A stretch of 64,000 bases of DNA from Acanthosepion esculentum (Eukaryota > Mollusca > Cephalopoda > Sepiida > Sepiidae), in assembly GCA_964036315.1 (NCBI GenBank), contig OZ038482.1, forward strand, positions 11,521,698 through 11,585,697, in the 5' to 3' direction. Below the pieces are notes generated by a model. The model was not told the DNA's origin. It worked only from the letters and a program-made list of their open reading frames with translations, and did not search any database. The translations under genes and the position numbers were made by a program. Below are positions 41,446 through 52,965 of this stretch, one piece after another (the stretch's first letter is position 1; each line of letters begins with the position of its first letter).

Positions 41446-42301
41446 GTGAGCTTATTTTTTTTCTAAATGCTACAAGGCTGTAAAAAATGAAGATTGTATT
41501 TGGTGGAAGAGTTTTTGGTTCAAATCTGCCCAATGAGAAGAGGCTGTATCTATTTCCTAACATGGAAAGACACTTCTGACAGGTTTTCTTTGTGCCACTG
41601 AGAAGCTGATGGCAAAGATAATAAAAAGTGTGCTTACCGGTCTACTTAGGTATTACATCAACATAGCATTTATGACTTATAATTTTTTATGACCTTATCA
41701 ATCTACATTAATTATTAACGCACAACAACCAACCTATTTCATTTTTTCTCGGCCTTTGTTAATATAACATTTGAACTTATCAATCCTGGACAGCCATTAT
41801 AAATTATACATATGACTGGAAAAATATGTTCTAGTTTAAATTCATACAAATAGAAGTAAAAAAGCCATGTCCTGTGAGGATGTAGGCGATTGTGGCCCTC
41901 CATACGTTTCTTTTCTTCATTATCTGTGAATCACAATGACTTCTTCAAAAAGAGAGGGGCATTTATCATAGTTTTGAATTCAGACTTTTTATTCTTCTAA
42001 ACTTGTTGTCATCCATAGCTAAAGAGGTTAAAGTTCATTAGAGGATTTTTAAAAAAACAAAACAATAAAAACAGCACTAAATTCAGACATTCTTTACTTT
42101 ACAGCTTCTACAAGGTTACCAAAAAATAATATTAAATCCTATAATTCCCCAAACAGCTTTTTTGGCCATCTGTAATGAATAACTCAAAAACTAGTAGAAT
42201 CATGACCACCAAATTTAGGGGGCTTACTACCGAGACACAACAACATGTTCTTAACATATTATATTTTTGAAAATTCCCAAACTTATTTGAGGTTTCAGTA
42301 G
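41446..42301. other. no recognisable feature
   Basis: AT-rich; nothing recognised. Confidence 0.4.
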
Positions 42302-42552
42302 GGTTCAATTTATAATGTAAATGTAATGATAAACTGGACCCTTACACTGTGTCTAGCAGGCGAGTTAAACAAGATTTTAATCTTTTTGTTTAACTGGAGA
42401 AAGTAGGCATCCAGCTAAAAATTTCAAAATATTTTACATTTTTAGAGAGAGGATTCAATTTACTATGTAAGTACAATCCGAAACTAATCCCTTACTTTGT
42501 GTCCATCAAGTTAGCTAAAGAAAATGTTTATCTTTTTATTTAACCAAACTCA
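42302..42552. repeat. diverged 150-bp direct duplication
   Basis: About 100 bp (TTCAATTTATAATGTAA, CCCTTACACTGTGTC, TTAATCTTTTTGTTTAAC) recurs 150 bp downstream with roughly 70-75% identity. Confidence 0.6.
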
Positions 42553-42691
42553 AGTTCTTTTTCAAATCCCATCCCCAGATATTTAAATAAAATGTAATAC
42601 AAGAGTTCATGATGGTGTTAATATGATAGGATTTAATAAAGAGATCAGGTTCCAATCCATAATCTCACTCTTTTAAATGTCTATGAGCAAT

Positions 42692-43518
42692 GATTCTTCA
42701 AAGAGAATTCTTGTATATTCTTTTTTTCTTCAAAGGGAATTCTGGTGTATTCTGTTTTCCTTCAGAGTGAATTCTTGTGTAATCTTTTTTTTATTCAAAC
42801 AGAAATCATGTGTATATATTTTTCTTCAAAGAGAATTCTTGTATATTCTTTTTTCTTCAAAGAGAATTCTTGTGCATTCTTTTTTCTTCAAAGAGAATTC
42901 TTGTGTATTCTTTTTTCTTCAAAGAGAATTCTTGTGTATTCTTTTTTCTTCAAAGAGAATTCTTGTGTATTCTTTTTTCTTCAAAGAGAATTCTTGTGTA
43001 TTCTTTTTTCTTCAAAGAGAATTCTTGTGTATTCTTTTTTCTTCAAAGAGAATTCTTGTGTATTCTTTTTTCTTCAAAGAGAATTCTTGTGTATTCTTTT
43101 TTCTTCAAAGAGAATTCTTGTGTATTCTTTTTTCTTCAAAGAGAATTTTTGTGTATTCTTTTTTCTTCAAAGAGAATTCTTGTGTATTCTTTTTTCTTCA
43201 AAGAGAATTCTTGTGTATTCTTTTTTCTTCAAAGAGAATTCTTGTGTATTCTTTTTTCTTCAAAGAGAACAAAGAGAATTCTTGTATATTCTTTTTTTCT
43301 TCAAAGTGAAGTCTGGTGTATTCTGTTTTCTTCAAATTGAATTCTTGTATATTCTTTTTTTCTTCAAAGAGAATTCTTTTGTATTATTTTCTTCAAAATA
43401 TTCTTGTGTATTCTTTTCCCTTCAAAGAGAATTCTTGTGTATTCTTTTTTTTTCCAAAGAGAATTCTTGTATAATTTTTTTTTTCTTCAAGGTCAATTTT
43501 TGTGTATTCTTTTTTCAT
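42692..43518. repeat. 31-bp tandem array, about 26 copies
   Basis: The unit is TTCAAAGAGAATTCTTGTG plus TATTCTTTTTTC. Units from about 42840 to 43270 are nearly identical; both edges are degenerate with small indels. Each intact unit contains an EcoRI site (GAATTC). Because 31 = 3x10+1 and the unit has no stop in any plus frame, the array produces three long overlapping open frames (42677-43309, 42745-43653, 42810-43340) that are not genes. Confidence 0.95.
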
Positions 43519-44445
43519 GTAATTTTGGGTGGTAGACTGATTATTATATCCAATGTGAAAAGGTTAAACAGATATTACATACTTTCAACCTGTGACATGG
43601 ATAAACATTTTGATTATTTTAAATTTAATGCATGGCTTGATATTTATAAATAAAGCCAGAATTAATAGAGAATTCCACATCCATTATTGGCAAAGCCTGC
43701 ATAATGCAGCAAGTTCTTCCAACCAGTGGAAACAGGAGTTTGTTATTTTTGTTTTATCCCCACTCTTTAAATGAAAGGCTTATTTACCACGGCTCAAGTT
43801 GAGGAGTGATTGAAGTAAGGTTCCTGGTTTTAGGATTTTCTTTAGCAATTTTAGCATTGATAAAGTACCAAGAGCAGAGTTGTGGATTGAAATCAACCCA
43901 CAAGAAAAATTTTTAAATATTACATTTTTTTATAGTCTTAGTTTATAGCTGTTTATTAAGATGAAAAGAAATGTGTTTTCTCTGCATGTATGTAAGAAAA
44001 AAGAGGCAAGGGAGAATGTGAAGAGGAAAGTGTAAGTGTCATGCAGCTTGGTGAGTAAAAATGTTGAATTCACATAGCTTGGTTAGGAGAAAGGTTGAAT
44101 GAATAAGAGAATTTCCTTTTATTCATGCTGTTGTCACATGTATCTCCCTACTAGTTTTGTCTGGCTAGAGACTTTACTTAAATACCCTTCAAAGGGATCA
44201 CAAAACATTTTTTTATTGTCAGCATGAAAACAACCCATTGGTTGAAAAATGTTAAATATTTATATTCAAAGGATTAATTTGTGCAAATCCTCAGACTCAG
44301 AAAGCATTTTTTTTTCATTTGATTGTCTTAGAGTTTATTTCCATCTTCACTCCACAGATTTTATTACATGAATGATATCTATACATTATTTGATGTCAGA
44401 TGGAAACTCATCAAAGAATTGCTTTCTTCTTTTCACAAGCCATAT
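43519..44445. other. no recognisable feature
   Basis: AT-rich; nothing recognised. Confidence 0.4.
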
Positions 44446-44449
44446 CTCT

Positions 44450-44925
44450 TCAGGCCATGAACGATTATGGCTCTTCACAACATCCTATCCTTTGTAGCTC
44501 TTAGCAGTGTTTGTTTTTTCTATCTTTTCATTCCTTGTTCTGCCATCCATTTACAAAAGCTTAAGCAGGTTACTTGTTATTTCCCTATGTTCTGTGAGTG
44601 TCAAATTCTCCAAGCACTCTTTCCTCATATATTACAGAAGTTTCAACTCTCTCTATTTGATTCTATATCTTTTTTATTTCCATTTTCTTCCAAACTTTCT
44701 CATTACTCAGATATTATTTGCTGTTTGTGCCCTGTGAGTGGCAAATTCCCGAAGCCATCTTTCCACTTTATATGTTCAGAAATTTCAACTGTCTCTTTCT
44801 GATTGTAAATGTCTATTTTCTTTCAAATTTTATTTAACATTTCCTCGTTGCTCATATATTTCACCCACAGTAAGCAGTAGAACCACGCCTCTATTGCATC
44901 ATGTCTCCTTAGATTGTGACTGAAA
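44450..44925 (-). mobile_element. LINE C-terminal fragments (KEGLENL family)
   Basis: Inverted 3' block (CATGAACGATTATGGCTCTT end, TGTGAGTGTCAAATTCTCCA) followed by a second copy of the KFLG..KEGLENL-encoding block at about 44729-44800. So two partial, overlapping duplicates lie in the same orientation. Confidence 0.6.
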
Positions 44926-45074
44926 TTATGTCTTATATTCCAATGGATTGTGAACATCGTTAGTCATTTTCAATTAAAGCCAGTTGATGAATAAGTGGAT
45001 AGGGACAGAAAACTCAGTAGCACCGGAATCAAAAACAGGGTCACGAGAAGCATGGCACAAACAAGACAAATGAA

Positions 45075-45128
45075 TGAAATTCTGTGTAACACATTTTATC
45101 TTCTAGGACTTCATTGAACTACAGTAAT
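45075..45128 (-). repeat. possible second Penelope-like tail
   Basis: The minus strand contains TTCAATGAAGTCCTAGAAGA, then TAAAATGTGTTACAC, related to 45960-46010. Confidence 0.35.
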
Positions 45129-45874
45129 GTTTTTGGTGATGGAATTATATGTGTTGGGGAGGGAGGAGATATAAAAATGCAAACATCGGTTACAATTATG
45201 CATCAACAGGAAATGCTGAAATTTTTAAATTTAAATTTTTTTCAGGCGCGTCTGGAAATGCAGTCTACTCAATCAAATTCAGTTTCGTGAAATGTTATAA
45301 AACAACATTACCTCGCTTTGTAGATAAACTGAACAAAGTTCTAAGTATGATAGAATTTATTTACAAAACAGAAACAAACAATAACTTTCCTCAATATCAT
45401 GTTAAACCATACTGATAATGACCTAAAACTAAGTATCTATTCACAAATCAACTAATAAAAATGATCTTGTAAATTTCTATTCTCACCATAAAAGCAAAAT
45501 AAAATCAAAATTTTAAAAAAAATCAATCAGAGTTCTTTGTTAAAGTTTTTTAAAATTATTTTTCTATATTTTAAACCATTTTTTTTCTGTTTTTAGTACA
45601 TATTTAAATATAAATTGTCCAATGCCTGAGTACTTACGTGTTCTATAAGCCTTTTGAAGGAGGTTTTTTGGGCCATGTTGGTTTTATCTTTTTGAAATAG
45701 CACATCTTCACAGGATAGTTTGTGTTATAGTTTCTTTTTTATTTATGAAATAAAATATAAAAAAAATGAATGTTTGTTTTTCTCTTATTAGCTTTGGGAA
45801 AAATACAGAATGGATACTCATCAACTTGCTTTCCTTGAAAATGAAAGCAATGATTGTTGAAAGTACTTGCAACA

Positions 45875-45884
<10 letters not shown>

Positions 45885-45932
<48 letters not shown>

Positions 45933-45936
45933 GAAA
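45885..45936. repeat. (GT)n(TA)n microsatellite
   Basis: GT repeats from about 45876 pass into TA repeats. Confidence 0.9.
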
Positions 45937-46012
45937 ATTAATGACAAAGTAGGAAAGAATATTCATGTGATGCATTTTGCCCTTTAGGATTTCATCAGAC
46001 TAAAGTGATATT
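45937..46012 (-). repeat. possible second Penelope-like tail with CTGATGA core
   Basis: The minus strand reads AGTCTGATGAAATCCTAAAG, then GGCAAAATGCATCACATG. Similar in layout to the PLE-like tails elsewhere (CTGATGA, short hairpin, AAAA/GAAA), but a different family. Confidence 0.4.
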
Positions 46013-46778
46013 TATTTGCTTTTCCTTTGTCAGCTTCGAAACAAATATATCTTACTGAGTTGTGTTGAAGAAACGGTCGGTGATGTCTTGTGATGGAAGT
46101 AATAGAAATTATCCTCCAAGTCAAGAAGTAATCCAATTAATCAAGTGAGGTAAGCCCCCACAAGCACGATGCAAACTTGGTGTGATTGAAAAGCAAAGGG
46201 AAAGCAACCCAACAAGAGCACCCCCCCCCCCACAAAGGAGAAACCCTAATGTTCTTTGAATTGCAATATCAGCACCATTAGGTTGATTAGGGATTTGTCA
46301 CATGTTAACTATGGTCACCCTTCAAAATCTCATCCCTATCATTCTACAACTATTAATATCATAGTCTGAATAATATGCCAGCTGTAACAGCAAAATTGCC
46401 CATCCCACAAAATGTTTAATATCTAAAAAACCACTAAATTAACTCTCATTTTCCAGGTTTTCAGATAAGCCATTTAGCCATCTTGATATCATGTTATAAG
46501 AATCATTGAAAACCCTTTGAGTTATTTAGCTAGAAAGAGAACAGGTTAAAATCATTTTGTGTCAGCCCCAATATGTCTTCCCAACTGAGCAATGGTGAGA
46601 GGAAAAAGATCATTTGGGCCTTCAGTAATAGTACCAACATACATACTCTGTTCTTGAATGGACTTTGAAGATGGAAGCCAATCAAGAGAATGGTGAATAA
46701 GTTTAAAAAAAGAGGCAACAGTAGAGAGGTAAACTGGATCAGGATTATCATTTTGAATAACTTGGAAAATGATCCTGG

Positions 46779-46782
<4 letters not shown>
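46013..46782. other. no recognisable feature
   Basis: Contains an 11-base C-run near 46224. Minus-strand frames around 46530-46751 are leucine/phenylalanine-rich with no motif that I trust. Confidence 0.4.

Positions 46783-46809
<27 letters not shown>
46783..46809. repeat. (TA)n microsatellite
   Basis: About 13 TA units. Confidence 0.9.
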
Positions 46810-46813
<4 letters not shown>

Positions 46814-46912
46814 TTATTTCAATCTTTCATGAGCTTCCAATCCTTATCTATGATTAATTAATGATGAACATGTCATTTTTGTATCTGTCTATATTGCTGA
46901 GATGAGATATTG

Positions 46913-47422
46913 TGTACACTATTTACATTATTCAGGCTATTGTCCTCATCTTTGTTGCCACATTTATCACAACATTTCAGCTATTGTATGCTCCGGCCTT
47001 CTTCAGGTGGTTGGAATGTTGAACTGAATCCTTTATTTTGCTCACTGTGGTAGACTATTCTAGTACCATGTGCCATGTCTAATGGATGTAAGTTATCAGT
47101 TATCTCCTGTTAATTCCCTTCTTCAAGTTCTCCACCACCTAAAGGCATTAGTTAGTTCCAGTGACAGGATCCAAAGAGTTTGAGTTCAATACCCAGTTAA
47201 GGCAGTGGAGAACTTGAAGAGGAGAATTAACAGGAGATAACTGATAACTGACATCTATTAGACATGGCACATGGAACTAGAACAGTCTACCCCAGCAAGT
47301 GAAATAAAGGGTTCAGTTCGACATTCCAACCACCTGAAGAAGGCCAGAGCGTACAACGGCCAAAACATTGTGATAAATATGGCAACAAAGATGAGGACTA
47401 TAGTCTGAATAATGTAAATAAT
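46913..47422. mobile_element. inverted dimer of Penelope-tailed tRNA SINE
   Basis: The left arm (46913-47128) is the reverse complement of the right arm (about 47207-47422), including tails (CTTCTTCAGGTGGTTGGAAT versus ACCACCTGAAGAAGG) and middle blocks (ATGTGCCATGTCTAATGG versus ATTAGACATGGCACATGG). The 78-bp centre holds the tRNA-like segment (GGCATTAGTTAGTTCC, GAGTTCAATACCCAG). Arms are over 200 bp with roughly 90% identity. Confidence 0.85.
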
Positions 47423-47744
47423 GTCATTTTTATTTATGATCGATTTCATCAAGATTCTTCTGTTAAGGTTTGAGAGTAATTATACATACTTATTGTTCAA
47501 AGTAGAGGTCAAATCTGACCATTATAAGATTTTATCGAACTTTTTGGAAATTATTTGGTAATAAATAAAATGATTAGTTTTGTCTTTTCTTTTTAATTTT
47601 GTGCAAATAATTTTGGGTCTGTAATTGAATTAAGACATACATGTGCACCTTGCAAGACTACATACAGAATTTGAATGAAATGAAATGAACATATGTATCG
47701 CAAGGGGTCAAAAGAGCAGGGTGTGGGCCTTTAAAATAATTTTT
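47423..47744. other. no recognisable feature
   Basis: AT-rich. Confidence 0.4.
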
Positions 47745-48215
47745 ATTTTTAAACATATCACCCCAAGCAAAGCGGAAATGTGACTAGTATGCAGGGGATT
47801 ACAGGGAAAGAGAAGACTGAGTATAGGGGGCGTTGTGGAAAGAACAAGAGATGAGCAGGATTAAAGAAGATAGAAGCTGGCAATTGAGGTTGCATTTAAA
47901 ATTTTAGAAGATTGAAGTTATCAGGGAAGCAAGTAAACAGAAGGGTATCCCACAGACGGAAAGTGTGAGGAAAGAAACTGTTGGAGTAGAAATGGCGGGT
48001 GCATTTAATTATTTCAACAGTAAATGGATGGGACCTAGATGCCAATCTAGTAGCATGCTTAAATTCATGCAGTCAAGGAACCAGGGGAAAAAAAGCTTGT
48101 CAGAGCAGTTGCCATGAAAATATTTATATAGAAAACAGAAAGGAGCCATACCACATCAGTGAGAAAATAACTGAAGTTGAGATGCCAGGTCAAGACTGAT
48201 TGTATTGCAGCATTG
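47745..48215 (-). mobile_element. CR1/L2-like LINE C-terminus and 3' UTR
   Basis: Same architecture as 10185-10640: 3' UTR AACATATCACCCCAAGCAAA, the NLQ.FK- and WD(T/S)LP-type encoding blocks, and the upstream block TTGCCATGAAAATATTTATA. The minus-strand coding frame has several stops. Confidence 0.65.
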
Positions 48216-49075
48216 AATACATCACTGGATAATGTTTATTGTTTGACTAAGATAGTAATTGTTTAAATACATGTCATAGTCTACGTTATTCAAAATCAAA
48301 AAGGTTCTTTGTGAGTAGTGTCCTGACATTAAAACCAATTTTATTTCAATACAACCTATACAGGCTTATACAGCAGACCCAAAAGTGCCTCACCCATAAA
48401 AGTGTTGCACAGAGCAGACCACCCACTTCTTAATATGCTACTGGTAATAAAACTTCATCTCCTAAAACTGCAATGAAAAAGTCCAAGAAAATACTACTGT
48501 TAATTCTCCAAATAAATGTAACTGGCGTTAAGATGAAAGAAATACGACTGAAAAAATTAATAAAGATTTACAATAAAAACTGTAAGAAAAATTCAGGACA
48601 TTACTTGATCACTTCCGTTTCTGTGAAGGTGAAAAGAAAAGTAATTTCTATTACCATTCTCTCTGCATTCAATTCTATTTTCTCCTTGATTAAACTGTGT
48701 CAGTTTTCACAAATACAAAGTCCAAAACAATTACAATTTCCATTCCATTTGAAGAATATCTAAAAGAAAATGCTATAAATTCTTAAAACACAAATTTCTT
48801 TCTATTTTCATTAAATATCTTCATTCTTTAAGATTTTGTTTTTTTAAATTACATAAATTAGGATGTTTCCAATTCTTCAATTATTTTCATTTTTCAATAA
48901 TACCAAATATTTTTAAGCATAATTTGAAACTTTACTTTGTTATTTGAAAAACTTGTTAAGATTAATAAATATATTTTCATTAAATTAACCAATTTCGAAG
49001 TATTATTTTTGAAATTCTACTCTCAGAAATTGTCTTTTTTTCAACAATTTACTTACTGCTTTAATCTCTATTAGG
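48216..49075. other. no recognisable feature
   Basis: Very AT-rich. The 96-codon plus frame at 48473-48763 is Lys/Ile-rich, as expected for chance ORFs in such DNA. Confidence 0.4.
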
Positions 49076-49079
49076 TTTG

Positions 49080-49265
49080 TCTAAAAGTATCCAATATTCT
49101 ATTTAGAAAACAAGAAGCTGAATACAACACAGGTGAATAGTACTTCTTTTTTTTGTTAATGCTGGAAAATGTTGTTTTTTTTTTAAGGATAGGGATTAGG
49201 GAGAAGAAGGACCTTGTAATTGTTTCAATATAATTTTTCCACTTCATGGCAGTAGAAAACATTTT
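49080..49265 (-). mobile_element. LINE fragment (post-RT block)
   Basis: The minus strand encodes MKWKNYIETITRSFFSL, matching the KWEDYIASFTRS block at 38.0 kb, followed by low-complexity residues. Confidence 0.5.
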
Positions 49266-49709
49266 TATTTTGTGGCTATATCTATGCTGTTAGGTTTTAT
49301 GTATGAATAAATTAATATAGATAGACATGAATAGACCAATAGATATAACAGTGAAATAATTATTCATAACATACTAAAGCTTTCTCACTATAAGTAAGAG
49401 AAAGAAATCTGATTATTTTTTTTTTAATTTTATTTCTTATTTCACAGTCAAACTACACCTGGAATCAGAGACCATTTGAGAGCATTAATTATTAAGCTGT
49501 TGATAAGTTTTTATTTTCTCTGTCTGCAAATTTATGATTTTTTTGCTCAGCCTAGGATAGGGGTTGTTCAGACTGAGTGGGAAAGGAATGTTGTGCAGAA
49601 ATCCCCTTACCTTTAAAAAGATTGAAAACGGTTGGCTCCATACTACAGAATGATTCCATCATTTCTAAAAGAAAACACTTGATGGAATAAGCCAGATGTG
49701 CTAGCTATG
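49266..49709. other. no recognisable feature
   Basis: AT-rich; nothing recognised. Confidence 0.4.
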
Positions 49710-50245
49710 GATTACTTTTGAATGCATATAAAGTTTGTGGCAGCGAGCAAGAGGATGGAAGCCGGCAAGGTGAACAAGTTGATTTGCAGCTGTTTGTTAT
49801 AAGCTATTTTGGTTCTCAGATGAAGGACAAAGCTTTCAACATCAAATCTATCCCAGAATTTGATGGTTTCAGCTACAGGACTATCCGTAGTCAAATAGAT
49901 TAGAAAGCCAAGCTGCCATGTGCATTGCCGGGGAGAGAATTTCCGAGGTCTTGTACTCGGATTATTTTGAGGCCCCTGGTTGGAAAAAGGTTTCTCAGAA
50001 ATTTTCCCTAATATTTTTGTTTCTCTCCAAATCTTCTGCATTATTCCTGCCACAGTTGCATCTGCAGAGTGCTCTTTCAATCATTTAAACCGAATAAAGA
50101 AGTATCAATGCAAAACAATGCTTCAAGACCATCTTACCAAATTGGCAATCCTTGTGACTGAGAGTGATTTTGCATGAGAATTTGACTTTGAGGAACTCAT
50201 TGCGCATTTTGCTTCAATCAAAGTTCGAAAAATGCATTTTAAGCT
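49710..50245 (+). pseudogene. hAT transposase C-terminal dimerisation region
   Basis: The plus frame from 49980 encodes FPNIFVSLQIF, IPATVASAECSFNHLNRIKK and LQDHLTKLAILV. After a stop at 50175 it continues with EFDFEELIAHFASIKVRK. The PATVASAE.SFS.L..IK...R..M....L..LA.L.IE layout is the classic hAT C-terminal dimerisation domain, of the type found in ZMYM/DUF4371-like transposases. Upstream frames to 49718 are possible further coding remnants but not diagnostic. There is no RNase-H core or TIRs that I can identify. Confidence 0.75.
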
Positions 50246-51265
50246 GCTTTGGAACTGGTTTTAGTCTTCATGTTTTTTTTAATAAAATACCAATTCGTAA
50301 TTTTGCTCTGTACTTTTTGTAAAGAAGCCCACCTCCCTCAAAACCCATAAAGGTATTTTCTTGAGGCCCCTTAGGTTTCGAGACCTGGCACATTTGGCTG
50401 TCCCTCCCTGTCACTGGGTGTGTGATCTTTGCAAGATGAAAAAGTAAACTGAGTCCTTTCATCCTAGTGGCACATTTGTGGTATATCAACAGCAAAGTAC
50501 CGAGGCTCAAATTGATGTGGAGCAGATAAAGTGTGCCCTCATTGAAGCATTTGCAAATGGACTCCATTAGAGCCTATGAAGGCAAGATGACAAATGTGAA
50601 TATGTAAATTAAATAGTGCAAACATATTCTAGTCACTCAAGCACAACACAGATATATGTCTAGATATTAGATACATGGATGCAAAGAGATAGACAAATAC
50701 TCAGTACTTCATTTGTGATATAGATTTTCTTGAATTTTATTATTAGATGAAGTAATGTCAATTATTATACATTTTTGACTAGTATTTTGTTCTGCTTAAT
50801 ATCAGTTGTTTTTCATGGCAACAGTAACAAATAAGGTATTCTAATTGAAAGCCAAACTGGTATCCTTTTTTTCCCTAGGGAAATTTATCTTGCAATCTAA
50901 ACCAACAGTTCCTGAAGATAAAAATTTACCCGATTCTTCATTTAATAATAATCTTAGCACAAAGGCAGAAACAAATTATTAAATATGGAAAGACTGAGCA
51001 TTTTGGGAAAATAAGTCTAGAGGAAGAAATTTGCTCTTTGGCAGTCATTGGCTTTTGTAGTTTTAAAATGGTAGACTAAGTTTTATGCTAAGACAGGTTT
51101 CCAAAAGTGAAAAGGAAATGAGGCCAGCTGTTGCCAAGAAGTTCTGCATCTTCATCAACCATTAACTTAATAGTCACTGAGCAAGTCTGAATAGTTACAA
51201 TAGATATACTAGTAAAAAGGTTAAAACAAAAATACTATTTTTCTGAATGGCTTACATTTTTTTTC
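50246..51265. other. no recognisable feature
   Basis: May include the 3' part of the hAT element (conserved-looking GC-richer stretch near 50330-50420); otherwise AT-rich. Confidence 0.4.
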
Positions 51266-51267
51266 TA

Positions 51268-51656
51268 TTAACCCTTTGAGCCCAACATTCCTGAACAAGT
51301 TTAACCCTTCTGCCTGAGCTCCTGAGTCATAATTCTCAAATAATTGGTATGTAATGTTTCAGGGTAGATATAAAAATAGTTACAAAAAATATAAGCATTA
51401 TACTTAGCAGGGAGAGAGTATGATTGCATGCCTTCACTTTATCGTCAGAATTCTTTCTTTGTGTCCCAGTCTACCCAGCAGGTGCTGCCTGTCTTGATGC
51501 ACAAGAATAGCAAAACACAACACAAGTGTTTACCCACCGTTCAAACGGTGGCTGGGCATTACGTCATTTTTCTCTACCACTGTTCCACCGATGGCTTGGT
51601 ATTACGTCATTTTTCTCTACCACTGGTGAAGTGGTGGCCAGGGCTCAAAGGGTTAA
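51268..51656. mobile_element. piggyBac-type MITE with TTAA target duplication
   Basis: TTAA at 51268-51271 and 51653-51656 flank inverted ends CCCTTTGAGCCC (51272-51283) and GGGCTCAAAGGG (51641-51652). A TTAA duplication plus ends beginning CCC is diagnostic of the piggyBac superfamily. The 381-bp interior has no transposase. It contains a direct repeat of ATTACGTCATTTTTCTCTAC (at 51559 and 51601) and a small hairpin CCACCGTTCAAACGGTGG. Confidence 0.85.
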
Positions 51657-51664
51657 AGGCTTTC

Positions 51665-52020
51665 ATCTTTTTTGTTTTAATCATTTCATCACAAAAAAGG
51701 CAGGAATGCCCCTAGTATGCAGGGGGGGGGGTACAGAGAGTGAAGGTGAGAGAAAAGACTGGGTATAGGGGGGATTGAGGAAAGGATAAAAGCTGAATGG
51801 GGTTCAAGAAGATAAAAGATGCATTTTAAATTTTGAAGATTGTAGTTATCAGAGAAGCATGTAAATGGAAGTGAGTCCCACAGGCGAGAAGTGTGAGAAA
51901 AGAAACTGTTGGAGTAGAAGTGGCAGTTACATTTAACTAATTCAACAGTAAAAAGGTGGGATCCAGATGCCAATTTAGGAGCACGCTTAAACACACATAG
52001 TCCGGGCACCAGGGAAAAAA
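51665..52020 (-). mobile_element. CR1/L2-like LINE C-terminus
   Basis: The minus strand encodes FKRAPKLASGSHLFTVELVK, FYSNSFFSHTSRLWDSLPFT, CFSDNYNLQNLKC, the diagnostic end of this LINE. It begins right after the piggyBac MITE. Confidence 0.75.
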
Positions 52021-52044
52021 TCTTGTCAGTAAGGTTTATCCTCT

Positions 52045-52400
52045 ACAAGACCCTGGTGCAACTCGAGCTAGAGGGTTATGTTAAGGGCTAGTTTATATGG
52101 GTAGGAGGGGAAGATGATGGTTGAGTCTAGACTTGAACAGGTTAAGATCAGGGAAATATCTTCTTGGAAGTCTGTTCTACAGAGTAGTGGTTCACAGAAA
52201 TGATGGAATACTGAGGAAATGTGAGTGGTTTGCTACTATGTAAGTGGCATGGTGGAGCCTAGCTATGAAGGTTAGACCTGGTGGAACCAAGGAATGTAGT
52301 TCATCTGAGCACTTTCCATGGTAGTAGAGATAGAGGAGTGATAGACTCACCACATCCTGCCGGTGAGAGACAGAGAGGGCCTGGAGTGTGGAAAATAATT
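52045..52400 (-). mobile_element. CR1/L2-like LINE C-terminus, second copy
   Basis: Matches 31380-31640 (blocks around GTCTGTTCTACAGAGTAGTG and CATGGTGGAGCCTAGCTATG). Minus-strand residues include HHAT, then RLPRRYFPDLNLFKSRLNHH. Confidence 0.65.
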
Positions 52401-52504
52401 CTTCTTCAACAAAGACTCAGAGACACTTTTGAACTCTATCAAGACTATTTGCCAATAGATTTGTCTATTTAGTTTTATCATTCTGTATAGCTTATGGTAT
52501 GTAT

Positions 52505-52965
52505 ATGGACATGTGGCTGAGTGGTTAGAATGTTCACTTTCTGACCATGAGACCTGGGTTCAAATCTCACCATGGTTGATTTTGTCAGGTAGTCTGGAGG
52601 AGGCGAGCCCAGCATGTGGCACCTTTGGAAATTGCCTGAAAACCATATTGACCCGAGCCTTGTGAGGAAAATTGGGTAAATGGAACCCTTTGGAGCTGTT
52701 CATTATTGTGCTAGCACAAAGTCATCATGACCGAGGGTTTGAGTGTGTTGGCCTTGTTCAGACTGCTGATCACGCTACATAACACACACTCTCCCAGAAA
52801 CTGGGACTAAGGTCTGCTCAGCATAGTTGCAGTATAAACTACAGGTAGGCTCTGCGGGTGTTAAACAAACACGGATGTGCCTGAGCAGGCGTCTGCAATA
52901 GGGATTAGCTAGCTGTCCTAGTAGACAGACATCCATGGATATGAGTAGCTGTGCCATTTAGGTAT
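52505..52965 (+). mobile_element. S2 SINE, plus strand
   Basis: The head ATGTGGCTGAGTGGTTAG (A box) and GGGTTCAAATCTCACC (B box) give a good tRNA-like 5' end. The body contains CTAGCACAAAGTCATCATGA, GGCCTTGTTCAGACTGCTGA, CTAAGGTCTGCTCAGCAT, GTGCCTGAGCAGGCGTCTGC, and ends near CCTAGTAGACAGA..ATGAGTAGCTGTGCC. Confidence 0.85.

Noticed and set aside
42677..43653. Three long overlapping open frames (up to 302 codons)
   Set aside because: They are the same 31-bp DNA repeat read in three registers; length and periodicity follow from 31 mod 3 = 1.
48473..48763. 96-codon Lys/Ile-rich frame
   Set aside because: Typical chance ORF in very AT-rich DNA; no domain.
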